A DNA stretch of 64,000 bases from Nocardioides malaquae (GCF_015070385.1 NZ_JADCSA010000002.1:124001-188000); one strand, 5' to 3'; numbered from the stretch's first letter, positions 8,344 through 17,749 are shown. Numbers and translations are program-made. The notes: generated from the sequence alone by a model not told the origin.

Positions 8344-8657
8344 CGAAGAAGTGAAGAGGCCCCCTGCCGTCCACGGCCGCTAGCCTTCCCCTTGCGAACG
8401 TCCGTGGATGGGGCCGGGGGCCTCATCTGCGCACACGCTATGAGCACTCTCGCGCTGCGGTCAACAGGTTCGCTGGCAGCGAAACTCACATCTTGTGCAC
8501 AACCTTGTGGAAAGACCTGTTCATGACGAGGGGTGACCGGTGGATGACGGGGTGTCGGTTGGGGAACAAGGTGTGCAGGACACGCCGGGGACGGAGCGCC
8601 GCGATCGGGCTCCCACCTGCGACGACGACGCATTGAGGCCTGTGGAGGAGCACGACT
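8315..8657. other. 343-bp intergenic region with two dyads
   Basis: After the tandem repeat the region holds a GAGGCCCCC (8356-8364) / GGGGGCCTC (8416-8424) inverted pair. Inner CCGTCCACGG and CCGTGGATGG sequences extend it to a 69-nt imperfect hairpin, a terminator candidate for the hydratase gene. Further on is CTTGTGCACAACCTTGTGG, with a CACAAC/CTTGTG dyad. I see no convincing gene here. A GAGGAG ribosome site for the PHP gene ends the region. Confidence 0.55.
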
Positions 8658-9698
8658 GTGGGGGACACGCCGTACGACGCCGGGCCAGTGGCTGCCCTGA
8701 GACGCATCGCGTTCCTGCTGGAGCGTGCCCGCGAGGACACCTACAAGGTGAAGGCCTACCGCGCGGCGGCCGCCACGATCCTGCCCCTGCAGGAGTCCGA
8801 GCTCCGGGCGCACGTCGAGGCGGGCACGCTCACGACCCTGCCCGGAGTCGGGGCCAGCACCGCGGCCGTGGTCACCGAGGCGCTCAGCGGACAGGTGCCC
8901 GAGCGCCTCGCCAAGGTCGAGCGGCAGCACGGCGGACCCCAGGTCGAGGGTGGGCAGGAGCTCCGCGCCGCGTTGCGGGGTGACCTGCACTCCCACTCCG
9001 ACTGGTCAGACGGCGGGTCGCCCATCGAGGAGATGGCGTTCACGGCCATGGAGCTCGGGCACGACTACCTGGTGCTGACCGACCACTCACCCCGGCTGAA
9101 GGTGGCGCGGGGACTCTCCGCCGAGCGACTGGCGCGCCAGCTCGACGTGGTCGACGCCGTGAACGCTCACGTGGCCGACCAGGGCTTCACCCTGTTGAAG
9201 GGCATCGAGGTCGACATCCTCGACGACGGCTCCCTCGACCAGAGCGAGGAGATGCTGGGGCGCCTCGACGTACGCGTGGCGAGCGTGCACTCCAAGCTCC
9301 GGATGGACTCCGCGCCCATGACGCGCCGCATGGTCGCCGCGGTCGCCAACCCGTGGGTCAACGTGCTCGGGCACTGCACCGGACGGCTGGTCACCGGCTC
9401 GAGAGGCACCCGCCCTCCCAGCCAGTTCGACGCGCGCGCGGTCTTCGAGGCCTGCGCGGAGCACGGTGTCGCCGTCGAGATCAACTCCCGACCCGAGCGC
9501 CGCGACCCTCCCACCCGCCTGCTGGAGCTGGCGCGCGACGTCGGTTGCCTCTTCTCGATCGACAGTGACGCCCACGCCCCGGGGCAGCTCGACCTGCTCG
9601 ATCACGGTTGCGCCCGCGCCGAGGCCGCGGGCATCGATCCTGCACGCATCGTGAACACCTGGCCGCTTTCGCAGCTGCGGGAGTGGGCGACCCCGTAG
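8658..9698 (+). CDS. HhH plus PHP-domain protein (PolX-like phosphoesterase)
   Basis: Encodes 346 residues. The N-terminus (about 10-90) resembles the helix-hairpin-helix module of family X DNA polymerases (AFLLERAREDTYKVKAY, then TLPGVGASTA). From about 109 a PHP phosphoesterase follows with its metal ligands: DLHSHSDWSDG, LTDHS, GIEVDIL, ASVHS, GHCTG, EINSRPER and IDSDAH. The polymerase palm between these modules in bacterial PolX is absent. The protein is therefore an HhH-PHP pairing, perhaps a DNA 3'-end phosphoesterase or nuclease. GGAGGAG precedes the GTG start. Confidence 0.85.
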   Translation: MGDTPYDAGPVAALRRIAFLLERAREDTYKVKAYRAAAATILPLQESELRAHVEAGTLTTLPGVGASTAAVVTEALSGQVPERLAKVERQHGGPQVEGGQELRAALRGDLHSHSDWSDGGSPIEEMAFTAMELGHDYLVLTDHSPRLKVARGLSAERLARQLDVVDAVNAHVADQGFTLLKGIEVDILDDGSLDQSEEMLGRLDVRVASVHSKLRMDSAPMTRRMVAAVANPWVNVLGHCTGRLVTGSRGTRPPSQFDARAVFEACAEHGVAVEINSRPERRDPPTRLLELARDVGCLFSIDSDAHAPGQLDLLDHGCARAEAAGIDPARIVNTWPLSQLREWATP

Positions 9699-9709
9699 CC
9701 TCGTCACCC

Positions 9710-10234
9710 ATGGAGCCGGGTGTGGCGGTCGAGGTGCGACGCAGCAAGCGTCGCCGTCGCACCGTGTCGGCGCACCGTGAGGGCGACACGGTCGTCGTGC
9801 TGATGCCTGCGTGGATGAGCAAGCGCGACGAGCAGAAGTGGGTCGACGAGATGGTGCGCCGCCTCGAGCGTTCCGAGGCGCGCACCCGACCGAGCGACGA
9901 ACAGCTGCTGCTCCGTGCCCGCGCGCTCAACGACGAGCTCTTCGGTGGCCTCGCGGCGCCCGCGTCGGTCCGGTGGGTCGACAACCAGCGCTCCCGCTGG
10001 GGCTCGTGCACCCCTGCCGACCGGTCCATCCGCCTCTCGTCGCGTCTCCAGGGCATGCCGACGTGGGTGATCGACTACGTGCTCGTGCACGAGCTGGCCC
10101 ACCTGCTCGTCCCGGGCCACGACGACGAGTTCTGGGGCTGGGTCAACCGTTTCCCGCGCACCGAACGCGCCCGGGGCTACCTGGCCGGCTGGTCGGCTGC
10201 CCAGGTCGACGGGGGCAGTGCCCACGTCGATTGA
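9710..10234 (+). CDS. YgjP-like (DUF45) zinc metallopeptidase
   Basis: Encodes 174 residues. The zinc-binding VHELAHLLVPGHDDEFW near residue 128, preceded by NQRSRWGSC, is the signature of the YgjP/DUF45 metallopeptidase family. The N-terminus is basic. Substrates are unknown. TAGCCT (9696-9701), which includes the stop codon of the preceding PHP gene, lies 8 nt before the ATG and may act as a leaderless -10. Confidence 0.85.
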   Translation: MEPGVAVEVRRSKRRRRTVSAHREGDTVVVLMPAWMSKRDEQKWVDEMVRRLERSEARTRPSDEQLLLRARALNDELFGGLAAPASVRWVDNQRSRWGSCTPADRSIRLSSRLQGMPTWVIDYVLVHELAHLLVPGHDDEFWGWVNRFPRTERARGYLAGWSAAQVDGGSAHVD

Positions 10235-10263
10235 CGTCGACCATGGGCTCCGTGACTGACGTG

Positions 10264-10851
10264 TCAGCGGTCGCGGCCTGAGCTCCACCGGGCGCGGGCG
10301 GTGGCGACGAGCTCGTGCATGTCGTCGTCGAGGTCGTCGGGGAGCGCGGCGACGGGCCACCACCGGACGTCGATCGACTCGGCGCTCGTGTGGTGGATCG
10401 CCCCGGTGGGGGCCAGGGCGGTGAAGCGCACGTCGAGGTGGTGAACGGTCACCCCGGGGTGGCAGAAGGCCACCTCGTGCTCGTCGAGGTGCACCGGCAC
10501 CGGGTCGAGCTCGAGGGCGGTGAGCCCGGACTCCTCAAGGCCTTCCCGCAGGGCCGCTCCGGCCACGGTCCTGTCGTCCCGCTCGCAGTGACCACCGAAG
10601 TGGAACCACCGCCCGGCCTTGCGGTGCAGGTTGAGCAGGACGTGGTCGAGGTCGGCGGAGAGGACCAGCACGCCGGCGGTGACGTGGTCGGTCAGGCAGG
10701 CGCGCTCCATCCCGTCGGGTCGCTGGTCGAGGTGGGTGAGGAAGCGGTCCTTCAGCCGGGCCTGCCGGCCGGGGATCGGGTCCCACGCCGAGAGTCGGGC
10801 GACCGTGTCGTCACGCAGGGTGGAGCCCACCCGCTCGGGGGCCCCGCTCAC
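10264..10851 (-). CDS. NUDIX hydrolase
   Basis: Encodes 195 residues with a Nudix box readable as GGHCERDDRTVAGAALREGLEESG near residues 93-116. The substrate cannot be assigned. Its GTG start overlaps the stop of the upstream metalloprotease gene (GTGA), so the two are translationally coupled. Confidence 0.85.
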   Translation of the reverse strand: MSGAPERVGSTLRDDTVARLSAWDPIPGRQARLKDRFLTHLDQRPDGMERACLTDHVTAGVLVLSADLDHVLLNLHRKAGRWFHFGGHCERDDRTVAGAALREGLEESGLTALELDPVPVHLDEHEVAFCHPGVTVHHLDVRFTALAPTGAIHHTSAESIDVRWWPVAALPDDLDDDMHELVATARARWSSGRDR

Positions 10852-12170
10852 CCGGCGTCGGGGCGGTCGTCGCCGCCCAGGAGATCGCGCAGGCCGGCCT
10901 CGAACTCCTCGTCGGTGAGCGCTGCCGTCGCCTCGGCGCCCTCACGGAAACCGAGCGGGTCGTCGAGGTCCGCCGCGGTGGGCAGCAGGTCCGGGTGCAT
11001 CCAGACGCCGTCGCGGGCCTCGATGCCCTGGCGGGTTCGCAGGGATCCCCACAGCGTGGAGGCGTCCCGCAGCCGGCGCGGTCGCAGCTCCAGCCCGACG
11101 AGGTTGGCGAAGGTCTGCTCGGCGGGACCACCCGCGGCGCGCCGACGGCGTACGGCCTCCTGGAGCTTGGCCGCGGTGGGCATGCGCTCGTTGGCCGCCT
11201 GACCCACGACCTCGTCGACCCATCCCTCGACGAGGGCGAGGGTCACCTCGAGGCGCTGCAGCGCCGCCTGCTGCGCCGGCGAGGGCTTGAGGTCGAACAG
11301 TCCGCCCTCGAAGGCCTGCTGCATGGAGGAGAGGTCGTTGAGGTCGAGACCGCGCATCTGCTCCTCGATGCCGGCGGTGTCGACCTCGATGCCGGCGGCG
11401 TAGTCGGAGACCGCTCCCAGCAGGTGGGCGGAGAGCCAGGGCACGTGGGCGAAGAGTCGGTGGTGGGCGGCCTCGCGCAGCGCGACGTAGAGCAGCACGT
11501 CGTCCTCGCTGACGTCGAGGCCCGCGCCGAAGTCAGCCAGGTTGGCGACCACCAGCGCGGCCCGACCGGGCGCGGCCAGGGGGAGCCCGACGTCGGTCGA
11601 GCCCCAGACCTCTCCGGCGAGGGTGCCCAGGGCGGAACCGACCTGGTTGGCCAGCATCGCGCCGGTCACCTGGCGCAGCATGCCGAGCAGTGGCGCGGCC
11701 ATCGCGCGCGCCTCCTCGGGCAGGGCCTTGGTCAGCGCCTCGCCGGCCGATCCGGCCATCGGCTCGACGAGCTTCTTCCACACCTCCACCGTCTCCACGA
11801 TCCACTCCGCGCGGCTCCACGCGGTCGCGGTGACGACGCCGGTGCCGAAGGTCGTGGTGGGGTCGAGCCAGAGATCGGCCAGACGTACGGCGTCGGCCAC
11901 CGCATCCTTCTGCCGCTGGGTGGGGCTGGGGTCCGGCTGCTGTGCGACGGTGCGTCGGGCGGTGTCGACGGCCAGCTCCCAGTTGAGGGGCCCGTCAGAG
12001 GGCGCCATCATCCGCTGGAACTGGGCCATCAGGGCGCCGAGGTCGGGCATGCCTCCCGGCATGGGGCCGCCGTCGCCCATCGCCGAGAAGAACTGCTCGA
12101 AGGGGGTGCCCTTGAAGGGGTTCTGCTCGCGGTCGTCTCCGGGTCCGGGGCCGCCGGGGCTGTCGCTCAT
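10848..12170 (-). CDS. DUF2342 zinc-dependent metalloprotease-like protein
   Basis: Encodes 440 residues. A Gly/Met/Pro-rich start (PFEQFFSAMGDGGPMPGG) leads into the conserved DUF2342 core with YVALREAAHHRLFAHVPWL. The REAAHxR segment stands where a metalloprotease HExxH would be. This actinobacterial family (Rv3195-like, as I recall) is annotated as zinc-dependent metalloprotease or F420-associated; biochemical proof is lacking. I start at MSDSPGG, with a TAGGCT 7 nt upstream on the minus strand. The reading frame stays open far upstream antisense to the next genes, but that part is not coding. Confidence 0.8.
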   Translation of the reverse strand: MSDSPGGPGPGDDREQNPFKGTPFEQFFSAMGDGGPMPGGMPDLGALMAQFQRMMAPSDGPLNWELAVDTARRTVAQQPDPSPTQRQKDAVADAVRLADLWLDPTTTFGTGVVTATAWSRAEWIVETVEVWKKLVEPMAGSAGEALTKALPEEARAMAAPLLGMLRQVTGAMLANQVGSALGTLAGEVWGSTDVGLPLAAPGRAALVVANLADFGAGLDVSEDDVLLYVALREAAHHRLFAHVPWLSAHLLGAVSDYAAGIEVDTAGIEEQMRGLDLNDLSSMQQAFEGGLFDLKPSPAQQAALQRLEVTLALVEGWVDEVVGQAANERMPTAAKLQEAVRRRRAAGGPAEQTFANLVGLELRPRRLRDASTLWGSLRTRQGIEARDGVWMHPDLLPTAADLDDPLGFREGAEATAALTDEEFEAGLRDLLGGDDRPDAG

Positions 12171-12233
12171 GGTGTCGAGCCTACTGGCCGGGGCGATGGC
12201 CACGCGGTGCTGCTGCTCCCTACACTGCGACAG

Positions 12234-12674
12234 GTGACCCCGATTCCCAGCACCGACGTCGTCCGCCTGGTCGCCCTGCGGGAGGACCCGCTCGACGTCG
12301 CCGAGGTGATCGACTCCCTGGGCGACGCGGCGGCCGGTGCCCTCACCCTCTTCGTCGGACGGGTGCGCGACCACGACGGAGGGCGCGGCGTCGACGGCCT
12401 CGACTACTCCGCCCACCCGAGTGCGCTCGAGCGGCTGCGGGAGGTGGCCGACCGGGTGGCCGCCGAGCACGACGTGCTGGGGGTGGCCGCCGTGCACCGG
12501 GTCGGCACGCTGCACGTCGGTGACGTGGCGGTGGTGGTCGCCACCACCTCGGCGCACCGGGCCGCCTCCTTCGCCGCGTCGCGGGCCCTGATCGACACGC
12601 TCAAGGCCGAGGTGCCGGTCTGGAAGCACCAACGCTTCGACGACGGGTCCGACGAGTGGGTCGGAACGCCCTGA
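12234..12674 (+). CDS. moaE: molybdopterin synthase large subunit (MoaE)
   Basis: Encodes 146 residues. MoaE joins sulfur carried on MoaD to precursor Z to make molybdopterin. The family pattern is visible: GALTLFVGRVRDHDGGR near the N-terminus, the AVHRVGTLHVGD strand, and KAEVPVWKHQRF with the catalytic Lys region near the C-terminus. No moaD lies alongside. A TACACT hexamer (12221-12226) sits 7 nt before the GTG start, fitting leaderless expression. Confidence 0.9.
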   Translation: MTPIPSTDVVRLVALREDPLDVAEVIDSLGDAAAGALTLFVGRVRDHDGGRGVDGLDYSAHPSALERLREVADRVAAEHDVLGVAAVHRVGTLHVGDVAVVVATTSAHRAASFAASRALIDTLKAEVPVWKHQRFDDGSDEWVGTP

Positions 12675-12746
12675 CTGCACCTGCCTGACCCGTGCGTACG
12701 GCGTGGGTCCGGCCCCTGCGCCCCGGCGCCGCCTACGGTGGTGACC

Positions 12747-13004
12747 GTGGAGATCCTGTGGTGGTTGGCCCCGAGCGGGGTCGTCGCGCTGCTGGCGATG
12801 GCCTGGGTGGGCTGGGCGGGTCGTGAAGGCCGCGGAGAGGTCGACCGCGAGGTAGCCGTCGCGCGCCTGGCGCGCGCCCTGGAGCGCGACGTCGCCACCC
12901 CTCGTACGCCCGAGCCCCGGCAGCGTGACCGGAGCACCGGGATCGCGGTCCGTCCACCGCGTGAAGCAGGCGATTCCCACGGTCGCACCCGCTCCTCCGG
13001 CTAG
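12747..13004 (+). CDS. small single-pass membrane protein
   Basis: Encodes 85 residues with one N-terminal hydrophobic helix (LWWLAPSGVVALLAMAWVGWAG) and a charged, Arg-rich cytosolic tail. I chose GTG 12747 because TACGGT (12734-12739) lies 7 nt upstream; GTG 12738 and 12741 are also in frame. It lies directly before the PDZ protease gene. No family recognised. Confidence 0.6.
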   Translation: MEILWWLAPSGVVALLAMAWVGWAGREGRGEVDREVAVARLARALERDVATPRTPEPRQRDRSTGIAVRPPREAGDSHGRTRSSG

Positions 13005-13031
13005 TTGCCGGAGTCTGAGAGGCTTGGCGCC

Positions 13032-14087
13032 ATGAGTCAGCGGACCCTCGCGGGCATCCTTGCGTTGCCCCTCGTGGTGGGGCTCTGGCTCGTTGCCGTG
13101 TTCGCGCCGCTGCCCTACGTGACGTACGCCCCCGGAGTCACCGTCGACGTGCTCGGCGAGCGCAGCGGTGTGGAGCTCATCGAGATCGAGGGTCGTGAGA
13201 CCTACCGCGACGAGGGCGAGCTCCTGCTGACCACCGTCTACGTGAGCCGTCCCGGCACCCGGGTCAACCTCTTCGAGGTCATGGAGGCCTGGATCGACCG
13301 CGACACCGCGGTGCTGCCCTACGGCGCGGTCTACGCCCCCGAGCAGACCCGCGAGCAGGTCGAGCAGGAGGGTGCGGTGCAGATGGCCTCCTCCCAGGAC
13401 ATCGCGGTCGCGGTCGCCCTGCAGCACCTCGGCGTGGAGGTGCCCCAGCAGGTCAAGGTGCTCTCCGTCGCGGAGGGCCTGCCGGCCGAGGGGGTCTTCG
13501 AGGTCGACGACGTGCTCCGCACGGTCAACGGGAAGCCGGTCGCCACGGCCCAGGACGTGGTCGACGCCGTGGACGCTGCCCAGGACGGGCAGGAGCTCGT
13601 GTTCACGGTGGTGCGTGCCGGTCAGGAGCAGGAGCTGCGGGTGACCCCGGCCATGGTCGACGGTGACCGGCGGATCGGCATCACCCCCGGCACCGCCTAC
13701 GTCCTGCCCGTCGAGGTGGAGATGGCCGTCGATCCTTCGATCGGCGGGCCCAGCGCCGGCCTGGTCTTCGCGCTCGCGGTGCACGACACCCTGACGCCGG
13801 GCTCCCTGACGGGCGGCGCGACGGTTGCCGGCACCGGCACACTGGCCGCTGACGGTGCGGTCGGCCCCATCGGCGGCGTGGCCCAGAAGATCGCCGCGTC
13901 CCGCGAGGCGGGCGCCGACCTCTTCCTCGTGCCCGGCGCCAACTGCGACGAGGCGCTGGGCGCCCGCAACGGTGACATGCGCCTCGTGCGTGTCGACAAC
14001 TACAAGGACGCCATGGCGTCGATCGAGGCGTGGGTCGAGGACCCCGACGCCTCACTACCCACCTGTGAGAGGACCGAGGACCAGTGA
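13032..14087 (+). CDS. membrane-anchored PDZ/Lon-like serine protease (YlbL family)
   Basis: Encodes 351 residues. An N-terminal membrane anchor (about 8-30) is followed by a PDZ domain (around 125-215) and a Lon-type proteolytic domain. Its catalytic serine lies in GGPSAGLVFAL near residue 240 and the probable lysine in VAQKIAASREAG near 285. The active site faces outside the membrane. This is the Rv3194c/YlbL family. Its GTGA overlap with the next gene couples it to the PPA1309 protein. Confidence 0.9.
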   Translation: MSQRTLAGILALPLVVGLWLVAVFAPLPYVTYAPGVTVDVLGERSGVELIEIEGRETYRDEGELLLTTVYVSRPGTRVNLFEVMEAWIDRDTAVLPYGAVYAPEQTREQVEQEGAVQMASSQDIAVAVALQHLGVEVPQQVKVLSVAEGLPAEGVFEVDDVLRTVNGKPVATAQDVVDAVDAAQDGQELVFTVVRAGQEQELRVTPAMVDGDRRIGITPGTAYVLPVEVEMAVDPSIGGPSAGLVFALAVHDTLTPGSLTGGATVAGTGTLAADGAVGPIGGVAQKIAASREAGADLFLVPGANCDEALGARNGDMRLVRVDNYKDAMASIEAWVEDPDASLPTCERTEDQ

Positions 14088-14692
14088 CCCAGGAGCCGAT
14101 GGAAGGCGCCGAGCCGATGGAGGGCGCCGAGCCGATGGAGGCCACGCTGCCCGATCCCGCACTCGCCTCAGCGGTGCTCGAGGTCGAGGCCCACGTGGGC
14201 CGCGAGGGCTGGGACCAGCCCGCCCGTCTGTACGCCCTCGTCGACACCGAACGGTTCGTCGCGGCCGAGCCCCGCATGGCGGAGGCGATGGGCATCGCCG
14301 AGACGGTGGTGCCGGGGTCGCTGACCGCGATCGAGCAGGAGCAGTATCCCGCCGAGCAGCCGGTGGAGCAGGTGCTCGAGACCATCGTGTGGCCGCCCAC
14401 CGTCGACGGTTGCTGCGTCGTCGTCGAGCGACTCGTGCTGCCGCCGGAGGTCGACGCCGAGATCCCCGAGGACCCCGCCGAGGCTGCGACTTTCGCGCGT
14501 GAGCACCCGCTGCGCCAGGAGGTGCGGATGGTGGCCGGTGCTACGCGCGCGGGCGCGACCTACTGCGCGTTGCGGTTGAAGGCGCACGACAACGAGGAGT
14601 CGGTCGTCGACGGCACCGACCTCGTCCCCGGTCTGGTCGAGCTGGTGCTCGCCACCCTGCACGACGCCGATGACACGGGGGTGCAGGCATGA
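14084..14692 (+). CDS. PPA1309-family protein
   Basis: Encodes 202 residues of a conserved actinobacterial family without known function, often encoded between the PDZ protease and UPF0182 as here. The protein is acidic and soluble, with Trp/Cys-containing IVWPPTVDGCCVVVERL in the middle. The N-terminus contains PMEGAE twice plus PMEATL, from an 18-bp tandem repeat (14093-14146) that probably arose recently. It starts and ends with 4-bp overlaps (GTGA, ATGA), so the three-gene set is one operon. Confidence 0.8.
   Translation: MTQEPMEGAEPMEGAEPMEATLPDPALASAVLEVEAHVGREGWDQPARLYALVDTERFVAAEPRMAEAMGIAETVVPGSLTAIEQEQYPAEQPVEQVLETIVWPPTVDGCCVVVERLVLPPEVDAEIPEDPAEAATFAREHPLRQEVRMVAGATRAGATYCALRLKAHDNEESVVDGTDLVPGLVELVLATLHDADDTGVQA
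14093..14146 (+). repeat. 18-bp in-frame tandem repeat x3
   Basis: Three copies of GAGCCGATGGAGGGCGCC with few changes. They encode repeated EPMEGA hexapeptides at the start of the PPA1309-family protein. Confidence 0.9.
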
Positions 14693-17646
14693 GCGGCCTC
14701 TTCGGTCCCTCCGGACCCGGACGTCCGCCCGGAGGTCGTCCGGCTCCGGTGGCCCCGGGGCCTCCGCAGAAGCGCTCGCGTGCCCTGGTCGTGACGGCCG
14801 TCGTCCTGCTCGTCGGCTTCCTGCTGCTCACCGCCTTCTCGTCGTTCTGGACCGAGCGGCTCTGGTTCGCCTCGGTCGACTACTCCGGTGTCTTCACGAC
14901 GTTGGTGCTCACCCGGGTGGGGCTCTTCGTCGTCTTCGGTGCGTTGATGGCCCTCGTGGTGGGTCTCAACGTTCACCTGGCCTACCGGTTCAGGCCCCTG
15001 TTCCGCCCGAGCTCCTTGGAGCAGGAGAGCCTGGATCGTTACCGCGAGGCCATCAACCCGGTGAAGGGGTGGGCGCTGGCGGCGGTCGCCGTGCTGATGG
15101 GTGTCTTCGCAGGCGCCTCGGCGGCGGGTCGCTGGCGGGAGTACACCAGCTGGCGCAACCGCGTGCCGTTCGGCAGCGAGGACCCCTACTTCGGCCGGGA
15201 TGTGAGCTACTACGTCTTCGAGCTGCCGTGGTTGCACTTCATGGTCGACTTCGTGCTGGCGCTGGCGGTCGTGGGCCTCATCGCCGCGCTGCTCGTGCAC
15301 TACCTCTACGGCGGCATCCGGCTGCAGGCGCAGAGCGACAAGGTCAGCCCGGCCGCGCAGGTCCAACTCTCGGTGCTGCTCGGCATCGCTGTGCTCGCCA
15401 AGGCGGCCGACTACTGGCTGGACCGCTACGACCTGCTCACCGAGTCCGGGTCGCTGATCACCGGCATGAACTTCACCGACGACAACGCGGTCCTGCCGGC
15501 CAAGAACATCCTGGCCGGCATCGCGGTCGTCTGCGCGATCCTCTTCTTCCTCAACGTGTGGCGTCGCACCTGGATGCTGCCGTCGGTCGGCATCGCCCTG
15601 CTGGCCCTCTCGGCGATCTTGCTGGGCATGCTCTGGCCCGGTCTCGTCCAGCGTTTCCAGGTGGCACCGAGCCAGCCCGACAAGGAGGCCGCCTACATCG
15701 AGAAGAACATCGAGGCGACCAGGGCTGCCTACAACCTCGACGACATCGAGATCAACCGCTACACCAGCGCGCCCGACCTCGGCGCGGCGCTGGCCCAGCT
15801 CGAGACCGGCACTTCCTCGGTGCCGCTGGTCGACCCGCAGCTGGTCAGCCCGACCTTCGAGCAGCAGCAGCAGGTGCGTGCCCACTACTCCGTGGCCGAC
15901 GTGCTCGACACCGACCGTTACGTGATCAACGGGGAGGAGCGGGCGCTGGTGCTCGGCGTGCGCGAGCTCGACCAGGCCGGCCTCGCCGAGGGTGACCGCA
16001 ACTGGTCCAACCTGCACACCGTCTACACCCACGGCCACGGCATGATCGCCGCCTACGCCAACCAGCGTCCTGGCGACAACAAGAGCCAGGCATCGGCGAT
16101 CCAGTGGGCCGAGGGCCAGGAGAGCAGCCAGAACGCGTTGAGCAGCCTCAGCGACGAGCCCTTCGAGCAGCGGGTCTACTTCGGTGAGACCTCGCCGCTC
16201 TACTCGGTGGTCGGCCAGGACGAGGAGAATCCCCGCGACGTGGAGCTCGACCTGCCCCGGCAGGAGGAGGGCTCCAGCCCGACCTCGACCTACGACGGCG
16301 ACGGGGGAGTGCCGGTCGGCGGCCTGGTCAACAAGCTGCTCTTCGCGGTGAAGTACGGCGAGCCCAACTTCCTGCTCTCCAACCGCGTCTACGACAACTC
16401 CAAGATCCTCTTCGACCGCAACCCCCGCACGATGGTGGAGAAGGTCGCGCCGTGGCTCACGGTCGACTCCGACCCCTACCCGGTCGTGGTCGACGGACGG
16501 ATCCAGTGGGTGCTCGACGGCTACACCGCCACCGACAAGTACCCCTTGTCGCAGAAGGAGTCGTTCGAGGACATGATCGACGACTCGCTGCAGGACAACC
16601 TGGGCTTCCAGACCCTGCCGACCGACGAGGTCAACTACGTGCGCAACGCCGTCAAGGCGACGGTCGACGCCTACGACGGCACGGTCAAGCTGTACGCGTG
16701 GGACGAGGAGGACCCGATCCTCAAGGTCTGGCGCAAGGTCTTCCCCGACACCGTCCTCGACAAGGACGAGATCCCGGAGTCGATCACCCAGCACCTGCGC
16801 TACCCCGAGGACCTCTTCAAGGCGCAGCGCTACCAGCTGGCGCGCTACCACGTGACCGACCCGAAGGACTGGTACGCGGGCAACAACCGCTGGGAGGTGC
16901 CGGAGGACCCCAACTCCGAGGGCAGCCTGCAGCCGCCCTACCGCCTGTTCGTGAACCCGCTGGGGGAGGACGCGGAGGTGACCGAGCAGACCTGGTCGTT
17001 GACGTCGGTCTACGTCCCGCGCAACAAGAACAACCTGGCGGCCTTCGTCTCGGTCAACTCCGATGCGACGAGTGAGGAGTACGGCAAGATCCAGGTGCTC
17101 CAGCTCTCCGACGAGCGGACCGACGGCCCCAGCCTGGTGGCCAACAAGATCGGCGCCGACGAAGACGTGCGTGACGAGATCTTCTCGTTCACCCAAGGTG
17201 GCATCGACCCGAGGTACGGCAACCTGCTCACCGTCCCGGTGGGCGACGGGTTGATGTACGTCCAGCCGCTCTACGCGCGCCGCGACCAGTCGGAGTCGAG
17301 CTACCCGATCCTCAGCTTCGTGCTGGTGGCCTACGGCGACAAGGTCGGCATCGCGCCGACGCTGCGAGGCGCGATCGCCGACGTCCTCGGCGTCGAGGAC
17401 AACGCCTCCTCCGGCGGTGGAGGCGACGACGGCGAGGGTGGCGACCAGGGAGACGGCGACGGTGGCGAGGCGCCGAGCGGCACCGTCAACCAGCGCATCC
17501 GTGCCCTGCTCGCCGAGGCGGAGGAGCAGTTCGAGGCGGCCGACGCGGCCCAGCGTCGCGGCGACACCGTCGCCTGGGCGGAGGCCATCGAGGAGGCCAA
17601 GGCCCTGATCAACGAGGCCGTCGAGCTCTCGGCGGGCAACGACTGA
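14689..17646 (+). CDS. UPF0182 large membrane protein
   Basis: Encodes 985 residues. After a Gly/Pro-rich cytosolic start, seven hydrophobic segments lie between about residues 27 and 325, followed by a large extracellular domain (about 330-900). A Gly/Asp-rich linker precedes the C-terminal helical tail. Length, topology and the FWTERLWF and DVSYYVFELPWLHF patterns identify UPF0182 (Rv3193c family). The function is unknown; the protein is almost universal in Actinobacteria. ATGA overlap with the gene before. Confidence 0.93.
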   Translation: MSGLFGPSGPGRPPGGRPAPVAPGPPQKRSRALVVTAVVLLVGFLLLTAFSSFWTERLWFASVDYSGVFTTLVLTRVGLFVVFGALMALVVGLNVHLAYRFRPLFRPSSLEQESLDRYREAINPVKGWALAAVAVLMGVFAGASAAGRWREYTSWRNRVPFGSEDPYFGRDVSYYVFELPWLHFMVDFVLALAVVGLIAALLVHYLYGGIRLQAQSDKVSPAAQVQLSVLLGIAVLAKAADYWLDRYDLLTESGSLITGMNFTDDNAVLPAKNILAGIAVVCAILFFLNVWRRTWMLPSVGIALLALSAILLGMLWPGLVQRFQVAPSQPDKEAAYIEKNIEATRAAYNLDDIEINRYTSAPDLGAALAQLETGTSSVPLVDPQLVSPTFEQQQQVRAHYSVADVLDTDRYVINGEERALVLGVRELDQAGLAEGDRNWSNLHTVYTHGHGMIAAYANQRPGDNKSQASAIQWAEGQESSQNALSSLSDEPFEQRVYFGETSPLYSVVGQDEENPRDVELDLPRQEEGSSPTSTYDGDGGVPVGGLVNKLLFAVKYGEPNFLLSNRVYDNSKILFDRNPRTMVEKVAPWLTVDSDPYPVVVDGRIQWVLDGYTATDKYPLSQKESFEDMIDDSLQDNLGFQTLPTDEVNYVRNAVKATVDAYDGTVKLYAWDEEDPILKVWRKVFPDTVLDKDEIPESITQHLRYPEDLFKAQRYQLARYHVTDPKDWYAGNNRWEVPEDPNSEGSLQPPYRLFVNPLGEDAEVTEQTWSLTSVYVPRNKNNLAAFVSVNSDATSEEYGKIQVLQLSDERTDGPSLVANKIGADEDVRDEIFSFTQGGIDPRYGNLLTVPVGDGLMYVQPLYARRDQSESSYPILSFVLVAYGDKVGIAPTLRGAIADVLGVEDNASSGGGGDDGEGGDQGDGDGGEAPSGTVNQRIRALLAEAEEQFEAADAAQRRGDTVAWAEAIEEAKALINEAVELSAGND

Positions 17647-17655
17647 CGGACGACA

Positions 17656-17693
17656 GGCCGCCGGCGCCCGGGACATCTCGGGCGCCGGCGGTC
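17656..17693 (+). terminator. GC-rich terminator after the UPF0182 gene
   Basis: CCGCCGGCGCCCG (17658-17670) pairs with CGGGCGCCGGCGG (17679-17691) across an 8-nt loop. It lies 10 nt beyond the UPF0182 stop and before the tRNA promoter. Confidence 0.8.
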
Positions 17694-17749
17694 CTCCGCC
17701 AGCCTGATTTTGGGCACTGGGGGCAGTCGGGTAACGTGAGGTTCACCGA

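Noticed and set aside
8478-8520. DnaA-box-like TTGTGCACA and CTTGTGG near 8490 as a replication origin
   Set aside because: Only one near-consensus box, no AT-rich unwinding region, and no dnaA, dnaN or rpmH nearby.
10848-13784. A 978-codon minus-strand frame as one giant protein
   Set aside because: Everything upstream of 12170 is antisense to moaE and the PDZ protease; only the 440-residue part matches a family.
14560-17676. A 1038-codon minus-strand frame opposite UPF0182
   Set aside because: High-GC antisense frame with biased His/Arg/Val composition; the plus strand encodes a well-conserved membrane protein.
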